From the NCBI GenBank assembly GCA_019056785.1, contig DXJV01000033.1:1-42579 (forward strand): 42,579 nucleotides of DNA, written 5' to 3'. The translations under genes were made by a program, and so were the position numbers. Numbering within the stretch: position 1 is the first letter of the stretch; the number at the start of each line of letters is the position of its first letter. This DNA comes from Candidatus Heimdallarchaeota archaeon (lineage in GTDB: Archaea; Asgardarchaeota; Heimdallarchaeia; JABLTI01). Below, one piece after another: positions 1-8,302 of this stretch. Under the pieces are notes generated by a model that was not told where the DNA came from, searched no databases, and saw only the letters and a program-made list of their open reading frames with translations.

Positions 1-240
1 AATTTGCTTGTCTTGTTTTGGATCGAAAACTTTTTCTTTGAATTTTTTCTCGATAAAAGTCTCGAGTTGGATTAATACATTATCAGTATAGGGTTTAAAA
101 TTCAATTCACCATTTGGTAAAACTTCAATTTCTTCTACAATCTTGAAGAGTTTGTTAATTAAGGCTTCTTCTATTTCACGATGTATGCTTCTACGGGTCG
201 GAAGTCTTTCGCGTGGAAGTTCTTCCTGTTCATTAAACAT
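1..240 (-). CDS. Hypothetical protein, partial (C-terminus outside window)
   Basis: An open frame runs on the minus strand from an ATG at 238-240 off the left edge of the window, giving about 80 residues with no stop. It starts MFNEQEELPRERLP and is rich in charged residues, with a predicted helical, Glu/Lys-rich character and no Cys pairs, signal peptide or membrane segment. I do not recognise the family. It is divergent from the peptidase gene at 395, and the 150 bases between them should hold both promoters. The frame was translated by hand from the complement. Confidence 0.55.
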   Translation of the reverse strand, partial: MFNEQEELPRERLPTRRSIHREIEEALINKLFKIVEEIEVLPNGELNFKPYTDNVLIQLETFIEKKFKEKVFDPKQDKQI

Positions 241-354
241 TTAATGCTCCCTCAATAATATTATAGCTAAAGAACTATAAAAGGCTTCAGAGTGTTTTGC
301 TCACGGTAAAGGCAGAATTTTGCTTAAAAGAACTTACAGTAATAAAAAAGGAAA

Positions 355-362
355 GTTAAATA
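355..362 (+). promoter_or_regulatory. Putative TATA box for the C25 peptidase gene
   Basis: The sequence TTAAATAG lies about 33-40 bases before the ATG at 395. This is the spacing expected of an archaeal TATA box serving a transcript with a very short leader. The assignment rests on position and base composition only. Confidence 0.35.
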
Positions 363-394
363 GTAAAAAATGAATTATTTTTTGTGTGAACCCA

Positions 395-2017
395 ATGAAA
401 TTCAGAACAATGCATGTCTCGTTTTTAATCATTTTTTTATTTCTTTTTAGCTCTCTATCAGTCTCAGAAGCGACGATTAGAGATTCTCAGTACCAACCTT
501 CTACCCTTTCAACTGTTCCAATTATTACCTTACAACCAACAAGTAATGCTTTAGAAAAGGCCCAACAGCCTGTTGTTCGAATTCTTGTACACCCAGATCT
601 TTGGCAAAACACTACTATACAAAATGCCGTTGTAGAATATCAGCAAGATTTGAATGATCAAGGATTTAATGCTCTACTCTATACCTCTGCTGTTGGAAGT
701 GCAGAAACATTACGTGCTTTGTTTCAAAGTTGGTATTCCTCAGAAAACCTCGAGGGAGTAGTGCTTATCGGGCAGTACCCACAAGCATATTTCCATCATG
801 ATGAGGTTCCAAATTATTATCCAGCAGAAACATTCATTTGCGACCTCTTTCTCACCGATTTAGATGGTGTCTGGGAAGACCTCGACCCTGTAGATGGTGT
901 TTATGATTCCCATACAGGAGAAATTCACCCTGAAATTTACTTAGGGCGAATTGATCCCTCATCCCGAACTTTTGGCTCCTTATCTGTCGAAGAAGAAATT
1001 TATCGTTATCTAAAGAAATGCCATGCTTATCGTCAGGGAGAACTTTCTCGCCCACATAAGGCTTTAACTTTTGTAGATGATGACTGGGAGGCTTGGGCAA
1101 ATGGCACCTATGACAATTGGCCGGGTTGGCTTTCCTCTACCTATCCCAAGCGAATGGATATCTTCAAACGAGCTGATACATATAAAGATGTCTGGTTAGA
1201 ATATGTGACGAAAAATTATGAATGGTTCCACCTCTGCGCCCACAGCAGCGCTACAACACACTATCTAAAAGTGGATGGAATGTGGCAAACAATAACAAAT
1301 GCAGAAATCAATAATTTGGCCCCCCCGTTTCTCTTTTACAATCTTTATTGTTGCCATGCTGCAGATTGGGATACAAATGATTCGTTGGCTGTTACTTATC
1401 TATACTCGAGTAGCTCTTCCTTAGCAGTTGTTGGTTCAACAAAGTCTGGAGGAATGCTAGGAGGAAATCATTTCTACTCACAATTGGCACAGAATAAAAC
1501 TATCGGTTTTGCATTGTATTCTTGGTTTCAGAATTTTGAATATTATACAACATATTATCTCGAGTTCTTTTATGGCATGTCAATTCTTGGGGACCCCTTT
1601 TTAACAAACGACATAGATTGCACCGTTCTAAAACCGCAATTGAGTTCTCCCACCCACCCCGACCCATCAAAGAAATACTTGAAAACAAAACCTGAATTTA
1701 CTTGGACGGAACCAACAGATGCGCACAGTATTGTTGGGTATTATTACCTTTTAGACCAAGATCCCACAACGAAAGTTACCAAGGACACAGGCATATTTGT
1801 GAATGATACCAGCTTGAAGATCACTCAACGATTGGAGAACGGCACTTGGTATTTCCATCTTGTGGCAGAAGATAGCCTTGGAAACATTGGGAAGAATACC
1901 GCCCATTTTAAAGTCAATGTTAATCAAGTTGCTTTACGAAAGATAATAATTTCAAGCTCCGTTGGTGGTGCAGTGGTTTTCATTGCTTTAGCCGTTGGAG
2001 GAAAAATGAAGAAATAG
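395..2017 (+). CDS. Exported, membrane-anchored C25 (gingipain-like) cysteine peptidase
   Basis: The protein has about 540 residues. It starts with a hydrophobic signal peptide (after MKFRTMHVS) and ends with a hydrophobic helix followed by GGKMKK, so the catalytic part should face outside, held by a C-terminal anchor. Hallmarks of the caspase-fold gingipain family are visible: VVLIGQYP early in the fold, a His-bearing strand (WFHLCAHSSA) and a Cys-bearing strand (FYNLYCCHAADW), which would supply the His-Cys dyad, followed by SLAVVGSTKSGGML. A region after about residue 410 resembles an Ig/fibronectin-like stalk (PEFTWTEPTDAHS). An in-frame GTG at 386 is an alternative start, but the ATG at 395 places the signal peptide better. 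Substrate and function beyond proteolysis are unknown. Confidence 0.8.
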   Translation: MKFRTMHVSFLIIFLFLFSSLSVSEATIRDSQYQPSTLSTVPIITLQPTSNALEKAQQPVVRILVHPDLWQNTTIQNAVVEYQQDLNDQGFNALLYTSAVGSAETLRALFQSWYSSENLEGVVLIGQYPQAYFHHDEVPNYYPAETFICDLFLTDLDGVWEDLDPVDGVYDSHTGEIHPEIYLGRIDPSSRTFGSLSVEEEIYRYLKKCHAYRQGELSRPHKALTFVDDDWEAWANGTYDNWPGWLSSTYPKRMDIFKRADTYKDVWLEYVTKNYEWFHLCAHSSATTHYLKVDGMWQTITNAEINNLAPPFLFYNLYCCHAADWDTNDSLAVTYLYSSSSSLAVVGSTKSGGMLGGNHFYSQLAQNKTIGFALYSWFQNFEYYTTYYLEFFYGMSILGDPFLTNDIDCTVLKPQLSSPTHPDPSKKYLKTKPEFTWTEPTDAHSIVGYYYLLDQDPTTKVTKDTGIFVNDTSLKITQRLENGTWYFHLVAEDSLGNIGKNTAHFKVNVNQVALRKIIISSSVGGAVVFIALAVGGKMKK

Positions 2018-2036
2018 TCCAAAATTTTCTTCGTTT

Positions 2037-2924
2037 TTATTTTTTCTCAAGCTCGCTTTCTAATTCTTCGATGACTGTTTTTGTTAAATCAACTAGCGGC
2101 ATGTCATGGGCTGCTTTATTTGTTCCAAGGTCGATATACCTGCTGTTTGGTAATGCTTCAGCCACTCGTTTTGTAAAATCGCTTTTATGAGTCTTATCAG
2201 TAGATGCCCCGATAACAACAACTTTTCCATGAATTTTTGGGAGTAAATGCCAACCATTGTACTTGTTCGCATTTTTTAAGATCCATCTCCGTAATTTCCG
2301 CATCTCAGCCTCGTTAACTGCACGGATGTATTGTTTTGCTTGTTCAGGCTCTTTCTTCGAGTCAACAGTAAATGTGCGAAGGTACCAACGAATGAACGGT
2401 TTGATCATTGTCATTACAAAAGGGGGAAGCACATGTAGTAAGGGACGGATCCATTTTGGAAAGGGGAACTCGACTCCCGGGCTAATGAGAATGTTGTCCA
2501 AGGGAGTTAATTCTCCGGTTGCGAGGTTTTCTAAAATCATTGCTCCGCCCATAGAACTCGAGATTGTTATGTAGCGTTTATTTTGGAGTCCCAGGTTTTT
2601 AATAGCAAACACTAAATCTTTTCGAATTTCTTCAAGCCGCATTGTCGCTCTTTTTGGTAGAATGCTGGAAAATTTCTCTCGGCTTTCAACATAGTGTACT
2701 ATATACCATTTGTTCAGTTCTTTTACCACTTTCTCCCACCGAGGGAAAATTGTTAGCAAGCCTGGAATGAAGAGGATTTCAATGGTTGCTGGAGGTTCTT
2801 TTGTCTTAGTAAAAGATAAAATGCGCAGTTTACTCCTATCGAAGGATTCGAAATATTGTTCCTGAGCACTCCGCTCAAAGTCTGATTTTAAAGCCTCGAG
2901 TTTCTTCCGTCGTTTGTCTTTCAT
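2037..2924 (-). CDS. Alpha/beta hydrolase fold protein
   Basis: The 295-residue protein has no signal peptide and is probably cytosolic. It shows an alpha/beta hydrolase layout: strand and oxyanion loop ILFIPGLL near residue 50, a nucleophile elbow ITISSSMGGAM (GxSxG-like, central Ser), a late acidic residue in VVVIGASTDKTH, and the catalytic His in KAAHDMPLVD. The N-terminus is strongly basic (MKDKRRKKLEALK). The substrate cannot be inferred. It converges on the peptidase gene with only about 20 bases between the stops. The first Met is used as start; no better internal start is apparent. Confidence 0.75.
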   Translation of the reverse strand: MKDKRRKKLEALKSDFERSAQEQYFESFDRSKLRILSFTKTKEPPATIEILFIPGLLTIFPRWEKVVKELNKWYIVHYVESREKFSSILPKRATMRLEEIRKDLVFAIKNLGLQNKRYITISSSMGGAMILENLATGELTPLDNILISPGVEFPFPKWIRPLLHVLPPFVMTMIKPFIRWYLRTFTVDSKKEPEQAKQYIRAVNEAEMRKLRRWILKNANKYNGWHLLPKIHGKVVVIGASTDKTHKSDFTKRVAEALPNSRYIDLGTNKAAHDMPLVDLTKTVIEELESELEKK

Positions 2925-2992
2925 CGCTCTTACCCAGTTAGTTTCCTCACTAATTAGCCAAAAAAGAACATAAAATTATTGTGATAGCTCGT

Positions 2993-3568
2993 TCAATCTT
3001 TTTCTAGCATTTTATGATGCTCCTCACATAAGGGGATAATTACAGTTAAATTGTCATCCAATTTCATTTCCATCCAAAATTTGGCTTCATTATCACAGAG
3101 ATAGCTCTCTTTATTACTCGAGATTTTAACGCTACAGGTTTGTTTGGTCTTAAAGACCTTTTTCTGTTCTGTTGCTTTGCTGCTCTCTTTTGGCTTTGTT
3201 TTTGGCGGTGTCTTTTTCAATATACCAGAGCGCTTTTTCGAGAATTTCTTAAGTGTTTCATCTTTTGTTAGCCCTTCTTTTCGTGCAATGGCTTCAATTG
3301 CCCACGAGATGGACTGTCGAACTTTCTCCTCGGTTTCGTTTGCAAGCGCAACCACTAACTCTGGAAGTACGGTTGGCTCGGCTATTGTTCCTAGGGCCTC
3401 GGCACAAAGTGATCGCACACTTGTATTTTCATCATTCATCATAACTTTCACAAGTGAGCTTAAAGCCTCAACTGCGAGGTTCTCCCCAAGGTCCATCGCT
3501 GCCTTTCCTCGCACTTCAGGATTTTGGTCATATAAGTTTCGCATCAAAACGCTAATACTTTTTGTCAT
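2993..3568 (-). CDS. HEAT-repeat protein with a Cys/His C-terminal segment
   Basis: The 191-residue protein has an N-terminal half of about three HEAT-like helical repeats (residues 1-100; for example DQNPEVRGKAAMDLGE, ENTSVRSLCAEALGTI and EEKVRQSISWAIEAIA). A basic linker rich in Lys and Pro follows. The last 50 residues hold Cys and His residues (CSVKIS, YLCDNEA, PLCEEHHKML) that could bind a metal. HEAT arrays usually mediate protein-protein contacts; no enzymatic motif is present. It is transcribed away from the RING-like gene at 3720, whose N-terminal half is also a helical repeat, so the two may share a functional theme. That link is inference. Confidence 0.75.
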   Translation of the reverse strand: MTKSISVLMRNLYDQNPEVRGKAAMDLGENLAVEALSSLVKVMMNDENTSVRSLCAEALGTIAEPTVLPELVVALANETEEKVRQSISWAIEAIARKEGLTKDETLKKFSKKRSGILKKTPPKTKPKESSKATEQKKVFKTKQTCSVKISSNKESYLCDNEAKFWMEMKLDDNLTVIIPLCEEHHKMLEKD

Positions 3569-3719
3569 GAGAAATATTTCCGTTTACTCTTTGTACAATA
3601 AATAGGCTTTCTAACAAAAAAGCCTTGCTCTTTTGTTTGTTGCGATAACATTTGTTTTAATCTAAGTATTTATTATAGACAATAGCCCAAAATCTATTAA
3701 AGATACTCGTGTGATAGCT

Positions 3720-5027
3720 ATGTCCTCTAAATTAAAAGCAAAGAGCAAAGAACTTCTCAAACTAATTAAAAAAGAAACTAAATCCTCCCCGCTGTTTTAT
3801 ACTTTACTAGAGGATATTACTTTTGAATTGAAACCTTTAATACCTAAAGTTGCTCTCCCTTATACGAAGAAATTGGCACCCGCAATCCCGGTTATATTGG
3901 AGCTACTTGTGAAGGAACCAAATGAGAACTATCGCTTGTCACTCTTGGCATTCTTTCGGGCAATTCCTCTCGAGTATCTTGCTCCTGAACTGTTCACTAC
4001 TATTTTAAAAGCTATTATCGAAGCGCTTCATTGGGATGGAAATCAGGAAGTAAAAGAAGAGGCGTCAAAAATACTTTTCGACCATCTTGTTTTAACTCGA
4101 GAGGTACAAGAAAATCCTCAACGAGCAATAGTTTTCTATCAGTTACTCTTCGAAGAATTTAGTTCACTTGAAGAAATCTTACAAGAAGAAGTAAATGGTA
4201 GAATTAAAATACGCCTTACTGCCCTTTTTACTCTACTAGCCAGAAACTTGTTCTCCAGCTCCTTTCAGGAAATACCATTTAAAAGTCGTGTGGCAATTTT
4301 TCGTCGAATAAGTGTTCTAATTCCTGAAAGTTATCAATTACCCATACTTGATTATGCTCGCAAAATGATTATCAATAGTTTGCCGGCTATTTTCCAATCA
4401 TTACTCGAACTCATTCCTGAGGAGGAGTTACGTTTTGATTTAATTGATAGCTTTCTTTCGAGATTGCTAGATGCACACGATTCCCTGCCAATTATTTATC
4501 AAGAAATGCATTTGTCTGTATTATATAAAATTGCTAGTCTTCTGGGAGAACAATATGCATCGAAGGTGATTTTCAAATATTTACAATTATTAGAAACTTG
4601 TCAAAGGACTTCTCAAGTCAAGATTATAGAGAACTTTCTTGCAAAACTTGCTCGAGAATTCAATTATGGTTATCGCAATAAACTGATAGCTTATTATCAA
4701 CCGCTTTTGAAGAAGTATAAAGAGCAAAAAGAAGGAGCAGTACTTTCTTTCAAAAAAACCATCCCTCGAAATTGCTATTGGTGTGGAACGCCGGTAGAAA
4801 CTCAAGCAACTGTTTGTCCAAGTTGTGGAAAGGAGCTTTTACGTTGTGTTATTTGTAAATTACCAATCTCTTTTGAAGATGATGTTGGCGCTTGTAGCTT
4901 TTGTGAGGCTAAGGGGCATCTTACTCACTTCGAAGAGTGGGTAAAGTCGCAGGGAAAGTGCCCAAGTTGTCTTCGAGATCTGCCCCTCGAGGGGATCGTC
5001 CAAATATCCAAAAATTCTTCCAAATAG
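3720..5027 (+). CDS. Helical-repeat protein with C-terminal zinc ribbon and RING-like domain
   Basis: The protein has about 435 residues. Residues 1-340 are all-helical, HEAT/ARM-like (repeated LLELIP and EYLAPELF type helices). The last 85 residues are a zinc module. A zinc ribbon has CYWC at about 352 and CPSC soon after. A second unit then reads C-x2-C-x12-C-x2-C-x4-H-x2-H-x10-C-x2-C from about 376 to 417, with a conserved-looking W before the last pair. This spacing resembles RING-variant/Nse1-like domains of ubiquitin-type E3 ligases more than a simple ribbon. Whether it acts in ubiquitin-like conjugation is unknown. The ATG at 3720 is preferred over an in-frame GTG at 3711. The next gene starts about 20 bases after the stop, or overlaps it. 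Confidence 0.7.
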   Translation: MSSKLKAKSKELLKLIKKETKSSPLFYTLLEDITFELKPLIPKVALPYTKKLAPAIPVILELLVKEPNENYRLSLLAFFRAIPLEYLAPELFTTILKAIIEALHWDGNQEVKEEASKILFDHLVLTREVQENPQRAIVFYQLLFEEFSSLEEILQEEVNGRIKIRLTALFTLLARNLFSSSFQEIPFKSRVAIFRRISVLIPESYQLPILDYARKMIINSLPAIFQSLLELIPEEELRFDLIDSFLSRLLDAHDSLPIIYQEMHLSVLYKIASLLGEQYASKVIFKYLQLLETCQRTSQVKIIENFLAKLAREFNYGYRNKLIAYYQPLLKKYKEQKEGAVLSFKKTIPRNCYWCGTPVETQATVCPSCGKELLRCVICKLPISFEDDVGACSFCEAKGHLTHFEEWVKSQGKCPSCLRDLPLEGIVQISKNSSK

Positions 5028-5044
5028 CGAGAAATAAAAAAAAG

Positions 5045-5515
5045 TTGAGAAAAACGTTGTCGAAAGAAGAACAAAATCGTTTGATAACAAAAGCTCTGAA
5101 CGCCTTTTCTGAAGGAAAAGCAGCGGATGCAATTACTCTCCTTGAAGATCTTTTAAAAGAGCACCCTAAAAACATTAATGCCCTCTGTAATCTGGGAACA
5201 ATTCATTGTGAAAATGGCGCCCCGCAGAAAGCAATTATTCTTTATGAACAGGCCTTGACTTTTTCACCACAAAATGCCCTTCTCTGGTTTAATCTCTCTG
5301 TTGCCTATTGTGATAACAATGAATTTGCCAAAGCTCTCAAGGCAAGTGAAGAAGCGCTTATTCTAGATCCACATAATCAAAAGTTCTGGTTAAATCATGG
5401 CTATTTACTTAAACAAGCCGGTATTGAAATAACTCTCGAGATTTTTGACCTCCTTAAGGAGAAAATTGCCAACAAAAGACGAGAACTTGGTCTAAAAGCA
5501 GTCGAGATTTATTAA
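5045..5515 (+). CDS. TPR-repeat protein
   Basis: The protein has about 155 residues from a TTG start. It contains at least three tetratricopeptide repeats: one around AAD AITLLEDLLKEHPKN, one with ALCNLGTIHCENGAPQKAI ending ALTFSPQN, and one with LWFNLSVAYCDNNEFAKAL ending ALILDPHN. TPRs mediate protein binding. The start is uncertain. The frame is open back to a GTG at 4937, which would overlap the upstream RING-like gene by 91 bases in a different frame, but homologous-looking sequence begins only near the TTG at 5045. Tight coupling to the upstream gene suggests one transcript and possibly one complex. Confidence 0.7.
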   Translation: MRKTLSKEEQNRLITKALNAFSEGKAADAITLLEDLLKEHPKNINALCNLGTIHCENGAPQKAIILYEQALTFSPQNALLWFNLSVAYCDNNEFAKALKASEEALILDPHNQKFWLNHGYLLKQAGIEITLEIFDLLKEKIANKRRELGLKAVEIY

Positions 5516-5524
5516 AATATCTTG

Positions 5525-5665
5525 TTAATTGTTAGGCTTCATCCGCACTAGCCCGCATTCCGGGCATTTGAATTTTGTATGTTTATGGAATCCTCCTTTG
5601 CGTTTTACAATTTTCATATGGACTCTTTTTGAATGTAGTTTGCGACATCGAGGGCATTCCATCAT
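5525..5665 (-). CDS. Small zinc-ribbon protein
   Basis: The 46-residue protein has two CxxC pairs (CPRC near the N-terminus, CPEC near residue 36) separated by a basic stretch, so it probably binds one zinc ion and may contact nucleic acid. The frame is open further upstream to 5728, but a TATA-like element at 5713-5720 would place the transcription start near 5690, downstream of that Met. The Met-Met start at 5660-5665 is therefore preferred, and a GGGTGG element just before it could be a ribosome binding site. It converges with the TPR gene. Confidence 0.65.
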   Translation of the reverse strand: MMECPRCRKLHSKRVHMKIVKRKGGFHKHTKFKCPECGLVRMKPNN

Positions 5666-5712
5666 TTGCCACCCTAATATAACCTGATTTGTACTTTTAT
5701 TTTTGTGATTAT

Positions 5713-5720
5713 TTTTTATA
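5713..5720 (-). promoter_or_regulatory. TATA box for the small zinc-ribbon gene
   Basis: On the minus strand the sequence reads GAAAAG followed by TATAAAAAA, a good purine-rich BRE plus TATA match. Transcription would start about 25 bases downstream, near 5690. This is used to choose the Met at 5665 as the translation start. Confidence 0.5.
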
Positions 5721-5909
5721 CTTTTCAAATTCTATTATTTGTTAATACGAAGTCAATTAAAAAATACTCGTTTTATTCTTCACTTCAAATTTTCTTTTAA
5801 AATTAAAAAAATTGTGTGTCCTACCATGTCATTAGTAAAAATTAGGAAAATTATCGTAGGAAAAAAAGTTGAAAAAAATTGAAGACTTCTCCTAAAAGGA
5901 TGTTATAGG

Positions 5910-6302
5910 TTATTCACCTGCTTTTCCGTAGGAGAAATCTGGCGCACACCAACGATTCCGGTCAACTTTCAGGAGTGCATTCAGATTGTCTTTCTCATAA
6001 ACAACTTTACTATTGATGGTAAGTTTGACCTTTGCTAAAAGCCATTCGTCATCCCTTTGGAGGTCGCCTTTCTTCTTAAAACAGAGAAAGCGAAACCAAG
6101 AGCTATCCATCCCCTCTGGAACTGCTAATTCATAGCGATCTGTTTTTCCTCTTTCAAAGTCATCGTATTTTGGAAGGTCAAGTTCCCAAGAATGACCACC
6201 AATATCTAATATTACTGCATCATCCGTTGCATCCTTTCGTTTGCTTCCGGTAGTGATCTCTAAAATGATCTCTTGAATTGGTTCATATTTATTTGCCGTC
6301 AT
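5910..6302 (-). CDS. PLAT/LH2-like domain protein
   Basis: The 130-residue, apparently soluble protein has no signal peptide. It follows the PLAT/LH2 beta-sandwich pattern: an opening strand IILEITTGSK, then AVILDIGGHSWELDL, the characteristic FERGKTDRYEL turn, a core strand WFRFLCFKK, and WLLAKVKLTI near the end, closing with a Trp-containing NRWCAPDF. PLAT domains usually mediate lipid or protein contact at membranes. A stand-alone PLAT protein of this size is unusual but known. About 200 bases of AT-rich DNA separate it from the decayed gene upstream, including a small stem (TGGGAG/CTCCCA at 6450-6470). Confidence 0.6.
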   Translation of the reverse strand: MTANKYEPIQEIILEITTGSKRKDATDDAVILDIGGHSWELDLPKYDDFERGKTDRYELAVPEGMDSSWFRFLCFKKKGDLQRDDEWLLAKVKLTINSKVVYEKDNLNALLKVDRNRWCAPDFSYGKAGE

Positions 6303-6510
6303 TTTTTACACTTCTTGTTTCTTTTGTGTTGTTAATAAATGCCTAATTTAACAACATTTCTTACTTTAAAAAGTCTTTACTAAGAGTTCTTTAACAAAGC
6401 TTTTTTCCTTTGCTCTTGTAAAAAAACCTTTCCCTTTATGAAAAGATTGTGGGAGTGATTCTTTCTCCCAAAGAAAAAAAGTTGGCGTCGAATGGCGCAT
6501 GAGCAGTTAT

Positions 6511-7395
6511 TTAGTGCTCTTTTTTCTGTCGCTTACGAAGACGTGTAAATATGCCAAAGGCTAAAAGTACTGGAATAGCAATTGTCCAGAAAAAACCAAT
6601 GGTGTCTGAAGGATCGAAGATGTTTTTCCCAAGGTTATAATTTTTCAATTCAATACGTTGCTGTATGTCAAAGACAGTGCCTTTGAGCCCGTATGTCCAG
6701 AATATGCCAACTTTAGTTTGAACCCATAAAGGATGCCGGTCCCTTGTTCATAAGCAATTTTCACACAATAACTTCCAGCAAAATATATGTTACAGCCAGT
6801 GTCATTATAAATTGCATTCATTACTCAGTCAAAGAAGGCGATTTTATGGGAATCGTCATAATAACCATCATTTTCTTGAGCCGTCCAGTAGGATGGTAGA
6901 ATGTAGACTGGCATCTCGCCCTGCTGGTCAAGAGTTGTAAAAAGTGCTCCAAAAGCCGTGGGTTTTAAAAAGAATAAATCCAGCATTAATGGGGGGCCCA
7001 TTTCTACTTCTTGCTGATCCCAACTCCTTATTCCCGTTGAAAGATCCCAGGGCATGTAGAGAAATTGTAACATCTTCGAAGTGTCGCTGGCATCATTTTG
7101 TATTTGTTGCAGTTTGTCCATAGACATCTATTTCCCAGGTCACACTTGTCGCTATTGTTCCGGTAACTTCTATTGTGGCTTCCGTACCAATAGCATATTG
7201 ATTGCCTCCAAAAGCGATCCCGTACCTGAATCGCTATTCGTGTTGTCAGTCAAGCTCCAATTTGAACTAACAACTTCATAAGTATTTATTTCTCCAACTT
7301 GAACGGAAAAATCTGCCGTAGCAAAAGTGCCACTTGCCATTAAATACTCGTAAAAAGAACAATTAACAATTGCACAAGTTTCTTTACAATTTAAC
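6511..7395 (-). pseudogene. Decayed exported, C-terminally anchored protein
   Basis: Several minus-strand fragments in different frames read as one protein. They are a signal-peptide-like start (VKKLVQLLIVLFTSI, near 7395), then ATADFSVQVGEINTYEV, then IGTEATIEVTGTIATSV, then MPWDLSTGIRSWDQQEVE, then, after an in-frame TGA at 6825-6827, CNIYFAGSYCVKIAYEQG, then WVQTKVGIFWTYGLKG, and finally a membrane helix (FFWTIAIPVLLAFGIF) with basic tail RLRKRQKKEH and a TAA at 6511-6513. At least three frame changes and one in-frame stop separate these pieces. The intact ancestor would have been about 290 residues: signal peptide, beta-rich exterior, C-terminal anchor. The family is not identified. Assembly error is a less likely alternative, given the number of lesions and the lack of long homopolymers at them. 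Confidence 0.75.
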
Positions 7396-7520
7396 TCCTC
7401 CAAAAAGGCTAACAATGCTCTGATTTATCAATCACTTTCTTCCTTCTTCAATCTTTCCTATTAATAATGGAACCTTAGTATGAGAAAAACAGTTGAAGGA
7501 CAGCTGATGTACAAGCAGTT

Positions 7521-8114
7521 TTAGTTACGTTTCCTTTTTAGCCACAGAGCGCCGACCCTTTTTCGATACTCGAGATAAGACTCACCAAATCGCTTGATCA
7601 AATCCTTCTCTTCGATGATTATCATTATTGGAGTATAAAGAAGAACATATGCAGTTAGAAGGAGAACCATGAACCAAGAATTAACAGCAAATCCTAGAGC
7701 AATAAATAACGACATTTCTCCAAGTGTTTGAGGATGGCGTATGTAATTGTAAATCCCGCCATACATTGGTGTCTCTTTTGAAGGGGCACTTGTTTCTTTT
7801 CCGGCGTGGAGCATACCAACAATCATGAACGCCGTTGATGGAATGGCAATAATTATTGAAATAATTATACCCACCCACCAATGTTGGTGAATCGGCCAAT
7901 CGATAGGAGGAAAAGGATAGCAGATCCAGAGAAAAATAAAAATTATTGCCGCAAATTCAAAGAGAATAGCAATAAAGCGATAAATTCCACATTCTTTCCA
8001 AGCTCGCTCGCCACGCCGTTCGCTCAACGTAACTGGTAGCGTACTTAAGCTATAAAAGAATGCAAACATGACAAGTGAGAAAAGTATTAATGCAAAATTT
8101 ATCCATTCAAACAT
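7521..8114 (-). CDS. ICMT/phospholipid methyltransferase-like integral membrane protein
   Basis: The 197-residue protein has about five hydrophobic helices. Its C-terminal half carries the signature of the isoprenylcysteine carboxyl methyltransferase / phosphatidylethanolamine N-methyltransferase superfamily: GGIYNYIRHPQTLGE, followed by EEKDLIKRFGESYLEYRKRV. In that family these residues bind S-adenosylmethionine at the membrane face. The acceptor could be a lipid head group, a prenylated molecule or another small molecule; sequence alone does not decide. The flanking genes do not suggest a pathway. Confidence 0.8.
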   Translation of the reverse strand: MFEWINFALILFSLVMFAFFYSLSTLPVTLSERRGERAWKECGIYRFIAILFEFAAIIFIFLWICYPFPPIDWPIHQHWWVGIIISIIIAIPSTAFMIVGMLHAGKETSAPSKETPMYGGIYNYIRHPQTLGEMSLFIALGFAVNSWFMVLLLTAYVLLYTPIMIIIEEKDLIKRFGESYLEYRKRVGALWLKRKRN

Positions 8115-8302
8115 TTTTGCTTCATAATTACTTTTTTTTTTTTACTGATAAGTTTTTGCTTTTCAAATGATTTTTCATTTGATTTTGGGTTTGTTTCTCT
8201 CATATTCTTTCTTATTTATAGAGAAAAAAAAGAGGAGAGCAGGAACTGCTTATTTTACTTTTCTCCCAAAGCATTTGAAAGCATATCCCACCAATTTAGC
8301 TA

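Noticed and set aside
3144..3605. A 153-codon plus-strand frame opposite the HEAT-repeat gene
   Set aside because: The minus-strand frame has clear repeats; the plus frame is a low-complexity Ser/Phe-rich shadow.
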